A stretch of 64,000 bases of DNA from Betaproteobacteria bacterium (lineage in GTDB: Bacteria; Pseudomonadota; Gammaproteobacteria; Burkholderiales; Rhodocyclaceae), in NCBI GenBank assembly GCA_020621865.1, contig JAHRYW010000005.1:45663-109662 (forward strand). Reading direction: 5' to 3'. Both the position numbers and the translations under genes were made by a program. Positions 18,407-28,126 of the stretch are shown here, one piece after another. The notes under the pieces are model-generated. The model had not been told where the DNA came from. It made no database searches and worked only from the letters and a program-made list of their open reading frames with translations. Each line of letters begins with the position of its first letter. Position 1 is the first letter of the stretch.

Positions 18407-21400
18407 GTGACGATAGACCGTTCACTGAACATTCTCGTCATCGAGGACAACAACGCCGATTACCTGCTGCTGGAACGCTTCCTGCGGCAGCACGACGTCC
18501 CCGTCGCCTCGATCAGCCGCGTCGACTGCGATGCCGATCTGGGCACCGCGCTGAAGTCCGACTGGGACCTTGTCCTGTCCGACTACAACGTGCCCGGCAT
18601 GGATTTTCGCGTGTCGTTGAGCGTCATCGTCGCCCGGCGCCCGGAACTGCCGGTGATCCTGGTTTCCGGCAGCATCGGCGAGGAAGCCGCGGTCGAGTTG
18701 CTGCATCTCGGACTCGCCGATTTCATCCTGAAGGATCACCTGAGCCGCCTGCCGAATGCCATCCAGCATGTCCTGGACGAAGCCGCCGAGCGGCAGGCCC
18801 GCCTGACCGCAGAAAAGGCGCTGCGCGCCAGCCAGCAGGCGGCCCTCGAAGAGCAGCGCCAGGGCCGACTGGCAGCCCTCAACCTGATGGAAGATGCACA
18901 GGCTGCCCGCGCCCGCGCCGAGGCCGCCCAGGCCGCCCTGGCCGCCTCCGAGGCGAAGTATCGCCTGCTTGCCGAAAACGCCGCCGACTGGATCTTCTGG
19001 GTCGGGCCGGATGGTGCCTATCGCTACGTTTCACCGGCCTGCGAACGCATTTCCGGATACCCGGCCGATGCCTTCCTGGCCGATCCCAACCTGATGTCGA
19101 CCATCGTCCATGCCGACGACCGCCCACTGTTCCAGACCCACCTCGACGCCCTGAAGGAATCCGACCACGGCGATCTGGAAATCCGGATCGTCAGCGCCGC
19201 CGGCGAAACCCGCTGGATCGCCCACCTGTCGCGCCCGATCTACGACGCCACCGGCATCTTTGCCGGGCACCAGGGCGCCAATCGCGACATCACCGCCCGC
19301 AAACTTGAGGAGCAGGCCAGGCACGAGCGCGATGCGAGCTATCGCGACATGTTCGAGGCCAACCCGCACCCGATGTGGGTTTATGACCAGGAAACCCTGG
19401 CCTTCCTCGACGTCAACGACGCGGCGATAACCAACTACGGTTACAGCCGCGACGAATTCCTGCACATGACAATCAAGGATATCCGCCCCGCCGAGGAGAT
19501 TCCAAAGTTGATCGCGGAAATCACCCGGACACCGGGTGCGACCAAGAGCCCTGGCCCCTGGCGCCACCAGCGCAAGGATGGCTCCGAAATCATCGCCGAG
19601 ACCATCTCGCACAACATCGACTTTGCCGGCCGGCGGGCGGTGGTGGTGCTGGCCAGCGACATCACGCAGCGCCTGCGCTCCGAGGAGCAGTTGCGCAAGC
19701 TGTCGCTGGCCGTCGAGCAAAGCCCGGAATGCATCGTCATCACCGACATCCAGGCCAACATCGAGTACGTCAATGAGGCTTTCCTGCGGGTCACCGGCTA
19801 TACCCGCGATGAAATCATCGGCCAGAATTCACGCATCCTGCAGTCCGGCCTGACGCCGAAGGAAAACTACGTCGAGCTCTGGGATGCGCTGGCGCATGGG
19901 CGCCCGTGGCATGGCGAGTTTTACAACCGGCGCAAGGATGGCAGCGAGTTCGTCGAGTTCGCCATCGTCGCGCCGATCCGCCAGCCGGACGGCCATATCA
20001 CGCACTACGTGGCGATCAAGGAAGACATCACCGAAAAGAAGCAGATCGCCCGCGAACTCGACGCCCATCGCTACCACCTGGAAGAGCTGGTCGCCAGCCG
20101 CACCAGCGAGCTGAGCGAGGCGCGCGCCCAGGCCGATGCGGCCAATGCCGCGAAGAGCCTGTTCCTGGCCAACATGAGCCACGAGATCCGGACGCCGATG
20201 AATGCCATCGTCGGTCTGACCCACCTGCTGCGCCAGAGCAGCCTGACGGCGCAGCAACTGGAACGTCTGCGCAAGATCGATACGGCGGCTTTCCACCTGC
20301 TGGCGATCATCAACGACATTCTCGACCTGTCGAAGATCGAAGCCGGGCAGATGCAGCTCGAAAAGACCGATTTTTCGCTGAACGAGGTGCTCGACCACAC
20401 CCGCACCCTGATTGCCGAAGCAGCCGCCAGGAAAGGACTGAGCGTCGAGGTCGATCCGGGCGACGTGCCGATGTGGCTGGGCGGCGACCCGACGCGCGTG
20501 CGCCAGGGGCTGCTCAACTTCGCCGGCAACGCAGTGAAGTTCACCGAAACCGGCAAGATCACGCTGCGCGCCCGGCTGGAGAGCGAAGACGAGAATTTCC
20601 TGACCATCCGTTTCGAGGTCCAGGATACCGGCATCGGCATTGCGCCCGACAAGGTCGCCCGGCTGTTCACCGCCTTCGAACAAGCCGACGCTTCGACGAC
20701 GAGAAAATACGGCGGTACCGGGCTGGGCCTGGCGATTACCCGCCGGCTGGCCCGCATGATGGGCGGCGATGCCGGCGTCACCAGCCAGCCCGGCGTCGGC
20801 AGCACCTTCTGGTTTACCGCCCGTCTGCAGCGCGGGCAGGACGCCACCCACATGGCGGCCGAGGCAACGGTCGATGCCGCTGCCGAACTGGCCCAGAGCC
20901 GTGCCGGCTCGCGCATCCTGCTGGCTGAAGACAACGAGATCAACCAGGAGGTCGCCATCGAGATTCTGCGCGCCGTCGGGCTGAGTATCGAGATCGCCAA
21001 CGACGGACGCGAAGCGGTCGACATGGCCGCCACCCGCGACTACGACCTGATCCTGATGGACATGCAGATGCCGCGCCTGGACGGCATTGCCGCCACCCAG
21101 GAGATCCGCGCCCTGCCCCACTGGAAAGACCGGCCGATTCTGGCGATGACCGCCAATGCCTTCTCGGAAGACCGTCAGCGCTGCCTGGCGGCGGGGATGA
21201 ACGACTTTGTCCCCAAGCCGGTCGATCCCGACGATCTTTACCGAATGCTGCTGAAGTGGCTGCCAACCCCTGCCGCCGCTGCCGCAGGAGAATGGAGCGA
21301 GGTCGAAACCAGCCGCGACTTCAGTGACGAACTGGAGCTTCTGGCCACCATTGACGGCCTCGATCTCGCCCAGGGGCTGGCCATGTCGCTGAATCGGCTG

Positions 21401-21724
21401 CCCTTCTATCTCCGGTTGCTGAAAATCTTCGTCGAGCACCACCGGGGCGACCCGGCACTGCTGCGCCAAAGCGCGGCGCGCGACGATCGCGGCGCCATCC
21501 TGCGCCTCGCCCACGTCCTCAAGAGCGCTGCCGACAACGCCGGAGCCCCGGCCATCTGCGAACTGGCCAAATCGATCCTGGCGGCCGACTACCTCGGCAA
21601 GGGTAACCTGTCCACACTTGGCATCGCACTGGCCGACGCGCTCGAACCGCTGCTCCAGGCCATCGACCAGGCGCTGCTGGGCATCGACCAGGGCCCCGGC
21701 GACACCGGCCTGTGGCGCAAGTAG
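18407..21724 (+). CDS. Hybrid sensor kinase: REC-PAS3-HisKA-HATPase-REC-HPt
   Basis: 1105 residues. N-terminal receiver (D59 in [10 protein letters not shown]), coiled coil (~125-185), three PAS domains (~185-305, ~310-430, ~435-550), HisKA with H592 in [12 protein letters not shown], HATPase ([12 protein letters not shown]), a second receiver with D885 in [11 protein letters not shown], and an HPt domain with H1036 in [15 protein letters not shown]. All phosphotransfer residues are present, so it can run a full internal phosphorelay. GTG start at 18407 follows AGGAGAACTGAC and lies one base after the Rcp1-type stop. The N-terminal receiver could take phosphate from upstream partners. No DNA-binding output is encoded in the operon. 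Confidence 0.9.
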   Translation: MTIDRSLNILVIEDNNADYLLLERFLRQHDVPVASISRVDCDADLGTALKSDWDLVLSDYNVPGMDFRVSLSVIVARRPELPVILVSGSIGEEAAVELLHLGLADFILKDHLSRLPNAIQHVLDEAAERQARLTAEKALRASQQAALEEQRQGRLAALNLMEDAQAARARAEAAQAALAASEAKYRLLAENAADWIFWVGPDGAYRYVSPACERISGYPADAFLADPNLMSTIVHADDRPLFQTHLDALKESDHGDLEIRIVSAAGETRWIAHLSRPIYDATGIFAGHQGANRDITARKLEEQARHERDASYRDMFEANPHPMWVYDQETLAFLDVNDAAITNYGYSRDEFLHMTIKDIRPAEEIPKLIAEITRTPGATKSPGPWRHQRKDGSEIIAETISHNIDFAGRRAVVVLASDITQRLRSEEQLRKLSLAVEQSPECIVITDIQANIEYVNEAFLRVTGYTRDEIIGQNSRILQSGLTPKENYVELWDALAHGRPWHGEFYNRRKDGSEFVEFAIVAPIRQPDGHITHYVAIKEDITEKKQIARELDAHRYHLEELVASRTSELSEARAQADAANAAKSLFLANMSHEIRTPMNAIVGLTHLLRQSSLTAQQLERLRKIDTAAFHLLAIINDILDLSKIEAGQMQLEKTDFSLNEVLDHTRTLIAEAAARKGLSVEVDPGDVPMWLGGDPTRVRQGLLNFAGNAVKFTETGKITLRARLESEDENFLTIRFEVQDTGIGIAPDKVARLFTAFEQADASTTRKYGGTGLGLAITRRLARMMGGDAGVTSQPGVGSTFWFTARLQRGQDATHMAAEATVDAAAELAQSRAGSRILLAEDNEINQEVAIEILRAVGLSIEIANDGREAVDMAATRDYDLILMDMQMPRLDGIAATQEIRALPHWKDRPILAMTANAFSEDRQRCLAAGMNDFVPKPVDPDDLYRMLLKWLPTPAAAAAGEWSEVETSRDFSDELELLATIDGLDLAQGLAMSLNRLPFYLRLLKIFVEHHRGDPALLRQSAARDDRGAILRLAHVLKSAADNAGAPAICELAKSILAADYLGKGNLSTLGIALADALEPLLQAIDQALLGIDQGPGDTGLWRK

Positions 21725-21805
21725 CGAAAAGCACCGCGAGACACATCAAATCGCACGCTGCAGGCCGAGGCTATACTTCGGCCCATCGCAACCCGACGCC
21801 GAATC

Positions 21806-22630
21806 ATGACCGAGAGCATCCGCTGGCAGAGCGCCCACAGCTACACCGACATCCTCTACGAAACCGCCGAGGGGATCGCCAAGATCACCATCAACCGCCC
21901 GGAGCGACGCAACGCCTTCCGCCCGGAGACGGTCAATGAACTTATCGACGCCTTCCACCGCGCCCATCGCGACAACGCCATCGGCGCCATCATCCTGACC
22001 GGCGCCGGCAGCGAAGCCTTCTGCTCGGGCGGCGACCAAAAGGTGCGCGGTGCCGAGGGCTACATCGACGAAGGCGGCACGCCGCACCTCAACGTGCTCG
22101 ACCTGCAGATGCAGGTCCGCCGCCTGCCCAAGCCAGTGGTGGCGATGGTCGCCGGCTTTGCCATCGGCGGCGGCCACGTGCTGCATCTGGTCTGCGACCT
22201 GAGCATCGCCGCCGACAACGCCCGCTTCGGCCAGACTGGGCCGCGCGTCGGCAGCTTCGACGCCGGGCTGGGGGCCGGACTGATGGCGCGCACCATCGGC
22301 CTGAAGCGCGCCAAGGAAATCTGGCTACTCTGCCGCCAATACGACGCCGCCACCGCCCTCGACTGGGGCCTGGTCAATGCCGTCGTGCCCGTTGAAAAGC
22401 TGGAAGAAGAAACCGTGAACTGGTGCCGCGACATGCTCAAGCTGTCGCCGATGGCGCTGCGCATGATCAAGGCCGGCTTCAACGCCGACACCGACGGCCT
22501 GGCCGGCATCCAGGAACTGGCCGGCAACGCCACCGGCCTCTTCTACATGAGCGAGGAAGGCCAGGAAGGCCGCAACGCCTGGCTCGAACGCCGCCCGCCC
22601 GATTTCGGTAAATACCGCAAACGGCCGTGA
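21806..22630 (+). CDS. menB: 1,4-Dihydroxy-2-naphthoyl-CoA synthase
   Basis: Ring-closing step of menaquinone synthesis, acting on o-succinylbenzoyl-CoA. 274 residues with the crotonase fold: [14 protein letters not shown] near the start, oxyanion-hole segment [11 protein letters not shown] (~72), [17 protein letters not shown] (~113-129) and [12 protein letters not shown] (~145). The SGGDQ loop and GSFD are MenB-specific relative to other enoyl-CoA hydratases. The stop overlaps the GTG start of menC. An unrelated 81-base gap separates it from the hybrid kinase. Confidence 0.95.
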   Translation: MTESIRWQSAHSYTDILYETAEGIAKITINRPERRNAFRPETVNELIDAFHRAHRDNAIGAIILTGAGSEAFCSGGDQKVRGAEGYIDEGGTPHLNVLDLQMQVRRLPKPVVAMVAGFAIGGGHVLHLVCDLSIAADNARFGQTGPRVGSFDAGLGAGLMARTIGLKRAKEIWLLCRQYDAATALDWGLVNAVVPVEKLEEETVNWCRDMLKLSPMALRMIKAGFNADTDGLAGIQELAGNATGLFYMSEEGQEGRNAWLERRPPDFGKYRKRP

Positions 22631-23583
22631 AACTGGCCGCGGCCGACTGGCTGCCCTACGTCCTGCCCTTGAAACGCCCCTGGCAAACCAGCCAGGGCGT
22701 CATCGGCGAGCGCCGCGGCCGCCTGCTCCGGCTGCAAAGCGCCGACGGCCTGACCGGCTGGGGCGACTGCGCCCCGCTGCCCGAGTTCGGCATCAACGAA
22801 GCCGCCGCCGAAGCCTTTGCCGAGGAAACCGCCCAGCTAGACCTGGTCGCCCAACAAGCCGGGCTGCCGCTGCACGCCTGGCTGAGCGGCGAGCCGCCGG
22901 TCGGCAGCCTGGCGGTCAATTATGGATTTTGGCCTTTTTTTGGGGCCGACCGTAGCATTCTGGAAAACGCCGCCGCAGAGGGCTATTCGGTCATCAAATT
23001 CAAGGTCGGCGTGCGTCCAATAGCTGACGAAATCGCCACCCTGCACCGCCTGGCCGCCGACCTGCCGCCCGGACTGAGCCTGCGCCTCGACGCCAACCGC
23101 GCCTGGAATTTCGACGACGCCCAAAGCTTCCTCGCCGCCTGCGCCGGTCTGCCCATCGACGGCCTGGAAGAACCGCTGGCCGAACCGAATTCCGTTTTGC
23201 TGCAAAATTTGCAGGCGACCGTAGCATTCCCGCTGGCCATCGACGAATCGGTCCATCTCCTCGACGCCCACTTCTTCCGTCACCCGCCGGTCCGCCGCCT
23301 CGTCATCAAACCGGCCCGCCACGGCGGCCTGCTGGCCAGCGTCGAACTCGCCCTGCGCGCCCGCGCTTCGGGCCTCGAAGTCATCGTCACCTCGGCCCTG
23401 GAAAGCACCTGCGGCCTGCTCGCCTGCGCCCATCTCGCTGCGGCCATCGCACCCGACGCCGTGCATGGTCTGGCGACTGCAGACTGGCTGGCAGCCGACA
23501 CTGGCCCTGCGCCGGTCATCATCGGCGGCCGCCTGCGGCTACCTACCGCCCCTGGCCTCGGCTTTCGCCCCTTCGCTGCCTGA
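22627..23583 (+). CDS. menC: o-Succinylbenzoate synthase
   Basis: Dehydrates SHCHC to o-succinylbenzoate in menaquinone synthesis. 318 residues, an enolase-superfamily barrel. Catalytic residues are all visible: KFK pair in VIKFKVG (~123), metal ligands in LRLDANRAW (~156), LEEPL (~181), AIDES (~205), and the second lysine in [10 protein letters not shown] (~230). GTG start overlaps the menB stop. Two copies of the dispersed repeat are built into the reading frame: residues ~98-112 ([12 protein letters not shown]) and ~189-201 ([10 protein letters not shown]), in different frames. Both flank catalytic segments without destroying them. Confidence 0.93.
   Translation: MKLAAADWLPYVLPLKRPWQTSQGVIGERRGRLLRLQSADGLTGWGDCAPLPEFGINEAAAEAFAEETAQLDLVAQQAGLPLHAWLSGEPPVGSLAVNYGFWPFFGADRSILENAAAEGYSVIKFKVGVRPIADEIATLHRLAADLPPGLSLRLDANRAWNFDDAQSFLAACAGLPIDGLEEPLAEPNSVLLQNLQATVAFPLAIDESVHLLDAHFFRHPPVRRLVIKPARHGGLLASVELALRARASGLEVIVTSALESTCGLLACAHLAAAIAPDAVHGLATADWLAADTGPAPVIIGGRLRLPTAPGLGFRPFAA
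22919..22960 (-). repeat. Dispersed core/A-tract repeat, copy 3 (inside menC)
   Basis: Minus-strand AATGCTACGGTC, GGCCCC, AAAAAAA, GGCC, AAAATCC. Encodes GADRSI antisense in menC. Confidence 0.92.
23191..23230 (-). repeat. Dispersed core/A-tract repeat, copy 4 (inside menC)
   Basis: Minus-strand AATGCTACGGTC with diverged arms (AAATTTT, then CAAAAC, then GAATT). Read in a different frame from copy 3, giving QATVAF. Confidence 0.8.
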
Positions 23584-23698
23584 CTAAACAGCGGACTCTC
23601 GGATATGCCACGGAGGGGGAAAATCACTCTGAATGATTTATGGCTTAACTCAGAAAGCTAAATGTCTCTGACCCCTTTGGTTTTCTGATATACGGTAT

Positions 23699-24346
23699 TC
23701 ATTTGGGTTCCCCTTTTGAAGATTTCTCGAACACGCTTCTTCTAACGTCAACCTTATAGAATGCACTTCTCTTCGCAACAACCTCTTGGTGGGATGGATT
23801 GCCCACACAACTGGGCGAATCGCCGCGACTCAGCAACCAGCCAATTACACTGCTTTGGCCGAACAGCATTAGCGGCATCGCCCACCAAGTGCCGCCCGCC
23901 GGCATGTAGTCCACAAATCGGCTGAGCACATGGCCTGTTTGCAGATCGACGACGGTGGCTTCACGTCTTTCGTAGGCGGTGAACGGACGCGAGCCGCCGC
24001 GTTCGAATTTCCCAATTTCCGCATACCGCCCAAGAAACGGCTTCTCTCTCGACATAGTGAGCGGCAGATTTGGTCTGTTGTTTGCCTCATCCCAATGCTC
24101 GGCAGGCAGAGTCACGTTCTCAAACAGATGTCCCCCTACCTCCTCTCGCTTGCACAGCACTTCCTTGTGATACCAGCGATTAAAAACTGTATCTCCAAAC
24201 GTGAGGACAAGGATGCCCGCAACGGCAAGTGCGGCGATAAGGTTCGACCCGGTCTTGCGCTTTGCGTAGCGCACAGTTGCCCGCACAAGCCACAGATAAC
24301 CAAAAAATAGTGGGATCGCGATAGCGAGAACGATCAGCCCTATCAT
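23699..24346 (-). CDS. Membrane-anchored hypothetical protein
   Basis: 215 residues. Two N-terminal hydrophobic segments (about 2-22 and 36-54) are followed by a soluble part of ~100 residues with YERREATVVDLQTGHVLSRF, then a hydrophobic stretch (TWWAMPLMLFGQSSVIGWLL) and a polar tail. I do not recognise a family. Base composition is lower in GC and codon usage is less biased than in the men genes upstream, which suggests recent acquisition. Its ATG overlaps the stop of a short frame upstream (ATGA). It is convergent with menC. Confidence 0.6.
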   Translation of the reverse strand: MIGLIVLAIAIPLFFGYLWLVRATVRYAKRKTGSNLIAALAVAGILVLTFGDTVFNRWYHKEVLCKREEVGGHLFENVTLPAEHWDEANNRPNLPLTMSREKPFLGRYAEIGKFERGGSRPFTAYERREATVVDLQTGHVLSRFVDYMPAGGTWWAMPLMLFGQSSVIGWLLSRGDSPSCVGNPSHQEVVAKRSAFYKVDVRRSVFEKSSKGEPK

Positions 24347-24513
24347 GCCGTCACCTCCAACAAGTCGGCATTTCCGCCCCAGCTAGGCTCTTTGCTGACT
24401 TCAGTCCTGCAGAGAACCAAAGTGGTCACAGAACCAAAGGTGCTAGAGAGATTTCGCTTTTGCCCATTTTTTCCGGCCGACCGTAGCATTCCGGATTTTT
24501 CGTTTTCGCTCAT
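24343..24513 (-). CDS. Possible 56-residue ORF created by a repeat copy
   Basis: ATG at 24513 follows AAGGAAGCCCGT and opens MSENEKSGMLRSAGKNGQKR; the middle is encoded by repeat copy 5. The frame ends by ATGA overlap with the membrane protein, so it could act as a translational leader for it. Most of its residues derive from the repeat, which argues against a functional protein. Confidence 0.3.
   Translation of the reverse strand: MSENEKSGMLRSAGKNGQKRNLSSTFGSVTTLVLCRTEVSKEPSWGGNADLLEVTA
24449..24492 (-). repeat. Dispersed core/A-tract repeat, copy 5
   Basis: Minus-strand AATGCTACGGTC, GGCCGG, AAAAAAT, GGGC, AAAAGC, GAAAT. Confidence 0.92.
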
Positions 24514-24744
24514 ACGGGCTTCCTTCATTTTTCGTCCGCCAGGACTTCCATCTACCGGAAGCCACATCGGCACGTTCCGATTCATGGTTCCGAACAAAGG
24601 GCATTGTCGGTGGCCTGGCATGCCACGTAAATAGAGCGAACGGCATACCCGCCCGATTTGCCGTCGCGGCCTTCGACCGGAACCCTGGCGCTTGCCCGGA
24701 AGGGTGTGGCATCGTCGGCTGCGAGTCTCTCGAAAAACCCGCAT
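24514..24744. other. Unassigned intergenic stretch before the nifN control region
   Basis: No convincing gene. Two similar segments start GCATTGTCGG at 24600 and 24741; only the second fits a NifA site. The remainder may be decayed sequence. Confidence 0.4.
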
Positions 24745-24760
24745 TGTCGGCTTTGCCACA
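24745..24760 (+). promoter_or_regulatory. NifA upstream activator site of nifN operon
   Basis: TGT-CGGCTTTGCC-ACA matches the TGT-N10-ACA NifA consensus exactly, 44 bases before the sigma-54 element. A weak IHF-like match (two mismatches) lies at 24784-24796 on the minus strand. Confidence 0.75.
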
Positions 24761-24804
24761 CGACACAAATACGCCAACACACTGAATAAATTGATGTTTT
24801 AGTT

Positions 24805-24820
24805 TGGCTCGGTCCTTGCT
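24805..24820 (+). promoter_or_regulatory. Sigma-54 promoter of nifN operon
   Basis: TGGCTC-GGTCC-TTGCT keeps the GG and GC with correct spacing; one departure from TGGCAC. It lies 36 bases before the nifN ATG. Confidence 0.8.
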
Positions 24821-24856
24821 AAAGGGTATGCGTACCCTTTTATCAAGCCGAGCAAA

Positions 24857-26263
24857 ATGGCCGAAATCATTCAATCCAAGAAGGCGCTGGCGGTTAATCC
24901 GTTGAAGGTGAGCCAGCCGGTGGGCGCTTCGCTGGCTTTTCTCGGCCTCGCCCGCAGCCTGCCGCTGATGCACGGTTCGCAGGGGTGCACGGCTTTCGGC
25001 AAGGTCTTCTTCGTGCGCCACTTCCGCGAACCGATCCCGCTGCAGACGACGGCGATGGATCAGGTGTCGACGATCATGGGTGCCGACGAGAATGTCATCG
25101 AGGCGCTGCGTACGCTGTCCGACAAGAGCAAGCCGGACATCATCGGCCTGGTTACCACTGGGCTGTCGGAAACGCAGGGCACCGATATCCGCCGGGCGGT
25201 CAAGGATTTCCGCATTGCCCATCCGGAGTTCGCCACCGTCGCGGTGATCCCGGTCAATACGCCGGATTACGTCGGCTGCCTGGAAAGCGGCTACGCGCTG
25301 GCCATCGAGTCGCTGATCGAGACGCTGGTGCCGGAAAGCGCCACCGCCGGCAAGCGGCCGAAGCAGGTCAATGTGCTGGCCTCGGCGATGCTGACGCCGG
25401 GCGACATCGAGGCGATCAAGGAGTGGATCGAGGCCTTCGGCCTGCGCCCCATCGTCGTGCCGGACATCGGCGATTCGCTGGACGGCCACCTGACCGACGC
25501 CGAATACTCGGCGCTGACGCTGGGCGGCACGCCGCGCTCGGAAATCGAGATCATGGGCGAGTCGGCCGCGACGCTGGTTGTCGGCCCCTCGCTGTTCAAG
25601 GCCGCCGACATACTGCACAAGCGGACCGCCGTGCCCGACTACCGCTTCGCCGGCCTGATGGGCCTCGACGATTGCGACGACTTCACCCAGGCGCTGGCCG
25701 AGATTTCGGGCAAGCCGGTGCCGGAGCGGATCGAGCGCCAGCGCGCCCAGTTGCAGGACGCCATGGTCGATTGCCATTTCATGGCCGGCTTCGCCCGCAT
25801 CGCGCTGGCGGCCGACCCCGACCTGCTCGGCATGCAGGCGCGCTACCTGACCGGCATGGGTGCCGAGATCGTCGCCGCCGTCAGCCCGCACAAGCACGAC
25901 AGCCTGGCCGCGCTGCCCATCGCCAAGGTCATCATCGGCGACCTTGAGGACATGGAGAAGGAAGCGCAGGCCAAGGACGCGCAATTGGTCATCGCCAATT
26001 CGCATGCCGTCGAGACCGCACGCCGCCTCGGCCTGCCGCTGTTGCGCGCCGGGTTTCCGCAGTACGACCACGTGGGCGGTTATGCCCGCACCTGGGTGGG
26101 CTACCGCGGCACGCGGCAGGCCCTGTTCGATCTCGCCAACCTGATGATGAGCCAACACCATGAACTCGAACCCTATCGATCAATCTACTGGGCCGACGAC
26201 CGCGACCACGGCGCCGGCAAGCAACATGTCATCGCGTCGGCTGCAGTTGGTCTGGTCCATTAA
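24857..26263 (+). CDS. nifN: Nitrogenase FeMo-cofactor scaffold subunit NifN
   Basis: Partner of NifE in the NifEN scaffold on which the FeMo-cofactor precursor matures. 468 residues. The N-terminus [20 protein letters not shown] and [17 protein letters not shown] (~44) are NifN signatures; the second half carries [17 protein letters not shown] and [17 protein letters not shown] (~395). It is first in its operon behind its own sigma-54 promoter, and nifE, normally immediately upstream, is absent. The C-terminus extends past [15 protein letters not shown] for ~25 residues and overlaps nifX by 38 bases. Confidence 0.96.
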   Translation: MAEIIQSKKALAVNPLKVSQPVGASLAFLGLARSLPLMHGSQGCTAFGKVFFVRHFREPIPLQTTAMDQVSTIMGADENVIEALRTLSDKSKPDIIGLVTTGLSETQGTDIRRAVKDFRIAHPEFATVAVIPVNTPDYVGCLESGYALAIESLIETLVPESATAGKRPKQVNVLASAMLTPGDIEAIKEWIEAFGLRPIVVPDIGDSLDGHLTDAEYSALTLGGTPRSEIEIMGESAATLVVGPSLFKAADILHKRTAVPDYRFAGLMGLDDCDDFTQALAEISGKPVPERIERQRAQLQDAMVDCHFMAGFARIALAADPDLLGMQARYLTGMGAEIVAAVSPHKHDSLAALPIAKVIIGDLEDMEKEAQAKDAQLVIANSHAVETARRLGLPLLRAGFPQYDHVGGYARTWVGYRGTRQALFDLANLMMSQHHELEPYRSIYWADDRDHGAGKQHVIASAAVGLVH

Positions 26264-26705
26264 GCAGGAGCCGGAAGCCGTGATCAAGGTCGCCTTCGCC
26301 TCCACCGACCGGAGCCGCGTCAACCAGCACTTTGGCGCCGCCGAGGGCTTCGCGGTCTATGAGGTGACGCCGGACAAGGCGACGCTGGTCGGCGTCGCCG
26401 AGTTTGCCGAGGAGGCGATGGACGGCAACGAGGACAAGCTCGGCGCCAAGGTCGATTTCCTTGAAGGCTGCGTCGCGGTGTACGTGATGGCGATCGGCGG
26501 TTCGGCGATCAAGAAGCTGATGGCCAAGGGCATCCAGCCGATGCGGGTCGATGAGGTCGACAGCATCGACGAACTGCTGCTGCAGATTTCGCAAGCCATG
26601 CGCGAAGGCGGCGTGGCCTGGATCGACCGCGCCCTGGCCGCCCAGGCCCAGGCCAAGGCGGACGACCGCTTCGCCAGCATGGAAGAGGAAGGCTGGGAAG
26701 GATGA
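26226..26705 (+). CDS. nifX: FeMo-cofactor carrier protein NifX
   Basis: Small carrier that binds NifB-co/VK-cluster between NifB and NifEN. 159 residues; [20 protein letters not shown] (~20) and [23 protein letters not shown] (~80) are typical of the NifX/NifB-C-terminal/NafY fold. I start at MSSRRLQLV, which matches NifX N-termini; an earlier in-frame ATG at 26160 would overlap nifN by 104 bases. It overlaps the next gene by ATGA. Third-position GC and context are like the rest of the operon. Confidence 0.93.
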   Translation: MSSRRLQLVWSIKQEPEAVIKVAFASTDRSRVNQHFGAAEGFAVYEVTPDKATLVGVAEFAEEAMDGNEDKLGAKVDFLEGCVAVYVMAIGGSAIKKLMAKGIQPMRVDEVDSIDELLLQISQAMREGGVAWIDRALAAQAQAKADDRFASMEEEGWEG

Positions 26706-27157
26706 TGAGCGCAATGATCGAACATCGCGGCATCGTCCAGCGCGTTGAAGGCGGCCAGGCCATCGTCGCCATGGAAACCGCCGGCTGCTCTTCCTGCGGC
26801 CAGGGTAGCAGTTGCGGCATCGGCAAGATGGCCAGCGGCCGCCCGGCCACCCTGCTCACCCTGCCGGTCAGCGGCGACATCCGGGCCGGCGACATCGTCA
26901 GCATCGCGCTGCCGGAAAGCAAGCTGAGCCTCTCCGCCCTGCTCGGCTACCTCTTCCCAGCCTTTGCCATGCTCTTCGGCGCCTGGCTCGGCGCTGCCCT
27001 CGACGGCAGCGACGGCGCCACGGCGCTCGGCGCCATGGCCGGATTTCTCGGCGCCCTGGCCGTCGCCCGCATCGTCATCGGGCTGGTGCCGGGCCTGATG
27101 CCGGTGCCAAAACTGATACCAATTTCCAACGATTCCCCCGCATTCCCCAAGGAGTAA
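26702..27157 (+). CDS. RseC/MucC-type SoxR-reducing system protein
   Basis: 151 residues with an N-terminal cysteine cluster CSSCGQGSSCG (~29-39) in the RseC pattern and two transmembrane helices (~80-100 and ~108-130). RseC-family proteins work with the Rnf/Rsx complex to reduce or regulate iron-sulfur proteins. Its place inside a nif operon suggests a role in electron supply or Fe-S redox control for nitrogen fixation, since Rnf often feeds nitrogenase; that is inference. Coupled to nifX by ATGA overlap. Three candidate starts (M1, M2, M5) are equivalent. Confidence 0.8.
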   Translation: MMSAMIEHRGIVQRVEGGQAIVAMETAGCSSCGQGSSCGIGKMASGRPATLLTLPVSGDIRAGDIVSIALPESKLSLSALLGYLFPAFAMLFGAWLGAALDGSDGATALGAMAGFLGALAVARIVIGLVPGLMPVPKLIPISNDSPAFPKE

Positions 27158-27161
27158 GACC

Positions 27162-27623
27162 ATGACCGAAGCCATTGCCGCCGATCCCATCTTCGAAACC
27201 GATTTCGTCAAGGAGATGGCCCGCCAGATGCGCGCCCTCGACACCTACGGCACCTACCAGGGCTGGAGCGTCGAGAAGATCCTCGACCCCTACGTGCTGA
27301 CCAAGGAACGCAAGGCGGAAATCCCGCTGATCGGCGATCCGGACGACGAGACCATTTCCCGCGTCAAGGCCTTCTACAACGCCATCGCCGTGCTGATCGA
27401 GAAGGAATGCAAGCTGCTCGCCGTGCCGCTGGTGCACCTGACGCACGAAGGCTTCGGCCGGGCGCTGATCACCGTCGGCAAGCTGGTCGCCGTCGACCGC
27501 ACCCTGCGCGACGTGCATCGCTTCGGCTTTCCCAGCCTGTCCAAGATGAAGGACGAAGCCGACAAGATCCTCGGCGTCGCCATCGAGCGCATCGGCCAGC
27601 ACCCGGCCGTCGCCGGACTCTGA
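27162..27623 (+). CDS. NifX-associated protein (DUF269)
   Basis: 153 residues, DUF269 family, always found beside nifX or nifNX; biochemical role unresolved. Diagnostic segments are FVKEMARQMRALDTYGTYQG (~17-36) and LVHLTHEGFGRALITVGKLV (~86-105). Two bases separate the previous TAA from its upstream region (AAGGAGTAAGACC ATG), where the stop codon of the RseC-like gene is part of the ribosome site. Soluble, no cysteine motif. Confidence 0.9.
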   Translation: MTEAIAADPIFETDFVKEMARQMRALDTYGTYQGWSVEKILDPYVLTKERKAEIPLIGDPDDETISRVKAFYNAIAVLIEKECKLLAVPLVHLTHEGFGRALITVGKLVAVDRTLRDVHRFGFPSLSKMKDEADKILGVAIERIGQHPAVAGL

Positions 27624-27639
27624 TTTTTCGGGAGGCATC

Positions 27640-27858
27640 ATGTCCGCCGAAGAAATCGCCGCCCTCGACAAGGAAGTGAAAAAGCTCAAGCGCATCGCTT
27701 CCGAGTGGGCTTCCCAGATGCACGACCTCGTGGAAGACCGCCTGCCGGCGGCCTACCAGGAGATTCCGGGCATCGCCCAATCCACCTTTGATGCCTGCCA
27801 GGCCTGGGCCGAAGCCAACGCCCGCCTGACCGCCGCCCAGAAAGGACTACCCGCATGA
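27640..27858 (+). CDS. Small helical nif-operon protein (CCE_0567/PF05082-like)
   Basis: 72 residues predicted as two antiparallel helices (about 3-32 and 47-67), starting MSAEEIAALDKEVKKLKRIA. Proteins of this family (Rop-like fold) are regularly encoded between the DUF269 gene and the nif ferredoxin. The function is unknown. GGGAGGCATC precedes the ATG. It overlaps fdxB by ATGA. Confidence 0.8.
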   Translation: MSAEEIAALDKEVKKLKRIASEWASQMHDLVEDRLPAAYQEIPGIAQSTFDACQAWAEANARLTAAQKGLPA

Positions 27859-28124
27859 TCACTGGCCTCACCCGCGGTGGCGTCGAATGGACGCCGCAAT
27901 TCGCCACCGACCTCGATCAGTCCAAGTGCATCGGCTGCGGCCGCTGCTACAAGGTCTGCCCGCGCAACGTGCTCGACCTGGTCGAACGCGAGCTCGACGA
28001 CGACGATGACAACGAAGACGACAACATGATGGTGATGTCCCTGGCCAACCCCATGGACTGCATCGGTTGCGGCTCCTGCGGTCGCGTCTGTCCGAAGGAC
28101 TGCTACACCTACGCACCGGCCTGA
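27855..28124 (+). CDS. fdxB: Nif-specific ferredoxin III
   Basis: 89-residue 2[4Fe-4S] ferredoxin with motifs CIGCGRCYKVCP (~25-36) and CIGCGSCGRVCP (~69-80), separated by an acidic insert DDDDDNEDD. That insert and the N-terminal GGVEWTPQF identify the nif-specific FdxB group. Likely electron donor for nitrogenase or cofactor assembly. Overlaps the upstream small gene by four bases. Confidence 0.93.
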   Translation: MITGLTRGGVEWTPQFATDLDQSKCIGCGRCYKVCPRNVLDLVERELDDDDDNEDDNMMVMSLANPMDCIGCGSCGRVCPKDCYTYAPA

Positions 28125-28126
28125 GC

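Noticed and set aside
23655..23680. GTCTCTGACCCC as a third REP-like palindrome
   Set aside because: Only one arm of the palindrome is present.
24600..24625. GCATTGTCGGTGG segment as a second NifA site for nifN
   Set aside because: TGT is not followed by ACA at N10, and it is 180 bases further from the promoter.
24443..26161. 572-codon minus-strand frame opposite nifN
   Set aside because: Shadow of nifN; composition is antisense-like and it would cross the sigma-54 promoter.
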